From contig BNVT01000019.1 of the NCBI GenBank assembly GCA_025998295.1, forward strand, positions 1 to 17,388: DNA of 17,388 nucleotides. Direction: 5' to 3'. The notes below the pieces were generated by a model. It ran no database searches. It was not told where the DNA came from and worked only from the letters and a program-made list of their open reading frames with translations. A program made the position numbers and the translations under genes. Shown one piece after another: positions 16,467 through 17,388 of this stretch. Numbering within the stretch: position 1 is the first letter of the stretch; each line of letters begins with the position of its first letter. Origin of the DNA: Endomicrobiia bacterium (lineage in GTDB: Bacteria > Elusimicrobiota > Endomicrobiia > Endomicrobiales > Endomicrobiaceae).

Positions 16467-16495
16467 CTAAAAACCCATGGTTCTTTTAGATTTTT
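16467..16495 (+). terminator. Terminator-like hairpin 2
   Basis: CTAAAAACC (16467-16475) pairs with GGT-TC-TTTTAG (16479-16489) over a CAT loop, with a two-base bulge. A and five T (16491-16495) follow. It lies 21 bases after hairpin 1. Confidence 0.55.
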
Positions 16496-16553
16496 GTACT
16501 CGTTATGTTTAACATTGCCTTAGGCATCTCATAGTAAAAAAATGATAGATATC

Positions 16554-16636
16554 AGATAATTAAAAACAAAGGCATACTGGCAGTGGCTTGCTAGAATTTT
16601 TGGACAGACCCTGCATGTAATTTAGATAATTAAAAA
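16554..16636 (+). repeat. 13-bp direct repeat flanking the promoter
   Basis: AGATAATTAAAAA occurs at 16554-16566 and 16624-16636, a 70-base period. The second copy contains the proposed -10 box of exbB. The first has no suitable -35 box. Confidence 0.5.
16601..16630 (+). promoter_or_regulatory. Sigma-70 promoter of exbB
   Basis: TGGACA (16601-16606) and GATAAT (16625-16630) each match the consensus at five of six positions, with an 18-base spacer. Transcription would start about 35 bases before the exbB ATG. The window's RpoD keeps region 2.4 and 4.2 features that suit such a promoter. The call is by eye. Confidence 0.55.
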
Positions 16637-16671
16637 TGAAATAATAAAATAAAAATAAAAGGGGAAAGGAA

Positions 16672-17295
16672 ATGTTTGAAGGAAAGAGTATTATAGACAT
16701 ATTAAATATGGGCGGATGGGTTTTGTATATTATACTTGGAACGTCGATAATTTCGATATCGGTAATTTGTTTGAAAGCGATTGAATTTTGGTTGAAGTCC
16801 AAAGTAAGGAGAGCGGAATTTATAAAAGATTTGATAGGAGCAATAAAAAAAGGGAGAATAGATGAAGCGATGTATTATTGTGATAGAGTTAATTCTCCAA
16901 TGGCTAATGTATCAAAAGCAGGACTAATAGCTTTTAAAGAGAAAGAAGAAAGCATAGAAGCGGCGATGAAAAGAGAAATAATGATACAGACGGTAAAATT
17001 GGAAGGTCTAAACACAATACTGGCAACATTAGGAAGTACGACGGTGTATATTGGATTAGTAGGAACAGTGATTGGAATCATCGGAGCATTTAACAATATA
17101 TCGCGTATGGGTTCAGGAGGGCTTACGGTAGTTATCGGGGGAGTGTCTGAAGCACTTATCAACACGGCAGCAGGGCTGTTAGTAGCAATACCAGCGACAG
17201 TAGCATATAACTTTTTTTCAAAGAGCGTAGATAAATTTGTAGTTGATATGGAATATTGTGTATCGGCAGTAGAAGAAAATTTAAAGAGGAAATAA
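16672..17295 (+). CDS. exbB: MotA/TolQ/ExbB proton channel family protein
   Basis: This is an inner-membrane proton-channel subunit that, with an ExbD/TolR partner, uses the proton motive force to energise outer-membrane transport or envelope maintenance. The 207-residue product has three membrane segments (about 15-37, 113-141 and 160-182). Family signatures are GLVGTVIGIIGAFNNI (128-143) and EALINTAAGLLVAIPATVAY (160-179). The start is clear: GGGGAAAGGA at 16661-16670 precedes the ATG. It lies 50 bases before a probable exbD. ExbB versus TolQ cannot be settled without the rest of the operon. Codon choice differs from the neighbours: all ten threonines are ACA or ACG, and most alanines and glycines end in a purine. 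Confidence 0.9.
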   Translation: MFEGKSIIDILNMGGWVLYIILGTSIISISVICLKAIEFWLKSKVRRAEFIKDLIGAIKKGRIDEAMYYCDRVNSPMANVSKAGLIAFKEKEESIEAAMKREIMIQTVKLEGLNTILATLGSTTVYIGLVGTVIGIIGAFNNISRMGSGGLTVVIGGVSEALINTAAGLLVAIPATVAYNFFSKSVDKFVVDMEYCVSAVEENLKRK

Positions 17296-17344
17296 TGAAA
17301 TAGATAAACATAGAAAAAGAAGTGAGGTTTAAGAGGACATAAAC

Positions 17345-17360
17345 ATGGCATCGTTTAAAG
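17345..17360 (+). CDS. Start of a probable ExbD/TolR gene, truncated by adapter
   Basis: AAGAGGA (17331-17337) precedes the ATG at 17345 by seven bases. The codons read MASFK before adapter begins. Position directly after exbB suggests the ExbD/TolR partner, but five residues cannot prove it. Translation past 17360 (ending MIRRPP) is artefact. Confidence 0.45.
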
Positions 17361-17388
17361 TTTTTTTTTTAATGATACGGCGACCACC
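17361..17388. other. Illumina P5 oligonucleotide contamination at contig end
   Basis: Ten T (17361-17370) are followed by AATGATACGGCGACCACC (17371-17388), identical to the first 18 bases of the Illumina P5 adapter. The flow-cell form of that oligo carries a T10 leader. This is a sequencing or assembly artefact and should be trimmed. Some of the T residues could be genuine. Confidence 0.95.

Larger units (their letters stand above)
16251..16671. other. Intergenic region with double terminator and exbB promoter
   Basis: No gene is recognised. The first 150 bases have no evident function and are broken in all frames. Then come two terminator-like hairpins (16409-16445 and 16467-16495), a duplicated AGATAATTAAAAA word (16554-16566, 16624-16636) and a promoter (16601-16630). 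The region separates the miaB unit from the exbB unit. Confidence 0.6.

Noticed and set aside
16875..17351. 158-codon reverse frame opposite exbB
   Set aside because: It is a shadow of the well-supported exbB gene, created by its purine-rich third positions. It runs into the adapter-flanked end.

Overview
The window is AT-rich bacterial chromosome with all recognisable genes on the plus strand. It has conserved housekeeping blocks separated by stretches of decayed, non-coding DNA. The mix of core information genes, eroded surface-polysaccharide genes and low G+C suggests a host-associated bacterium. From general recollection of protein style, and without a search, I lean towards Elusimicrobiota of the termite-gut Endomicrobium type. 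This is an inference, not a demonstration.

Layout: (1) Positions 1-488 are non-coding, with a tandem 16-mer and one copy of a repeat that recurs at 7558. (2) 489-6866 holds smpB, then addA and addB overlapping by 16 bases, encoding trans-translation and a two-subunit helicase-nuclease for double-strand-break repair. (3) 6867-7716 is a gene desert. (4) 7717-12836 is a macromolecular-synthesis operon: hinT-like gene, rpsU, a terminator-like hairpin, a NIF3-family gene, dnaG and rpoD. The last three are separated by a single base each. (5) 12837-13033 holds a hairpin terminator and a compact three-stem palindromic element. (6) ruvC is at 13034-13519. (7) 13520-14346 is an island of wrecked genes. 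One is clearly the N-terminus of a family-4-type glycosyltransferase with frameshifts, preceded by what looks like the tail of a membrane protein. (8) miaB is at 14403-15662, preceded by a 19-codon ORF in a slipped frame, and is followed by a lytic transglycosylase gene. (9) 16251-16671 has two terminator-like hairpins and then a promoter. (10) exbB-type gene and the first codons of a probable exbD, cut off by sequencing adapter.

The last 28 bases (17361-17388) are ten T followed by the first 18 bases of the Illumina P5 oligonucleotide. They are artefact, and biological sequence ends at about 17360.

No CRISPR array, intact mobile element, rRNA or tRNA was found. I see no convincing new multi-gene system. 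The best leads are the dispersed decayed repeats, the structured element between rpoD and ruvC, the attenuator-like hairpin with a NIF3 gene inserted in the rpsU-dnaG-rpoD operon, and the possible frameshift at the miaB start.
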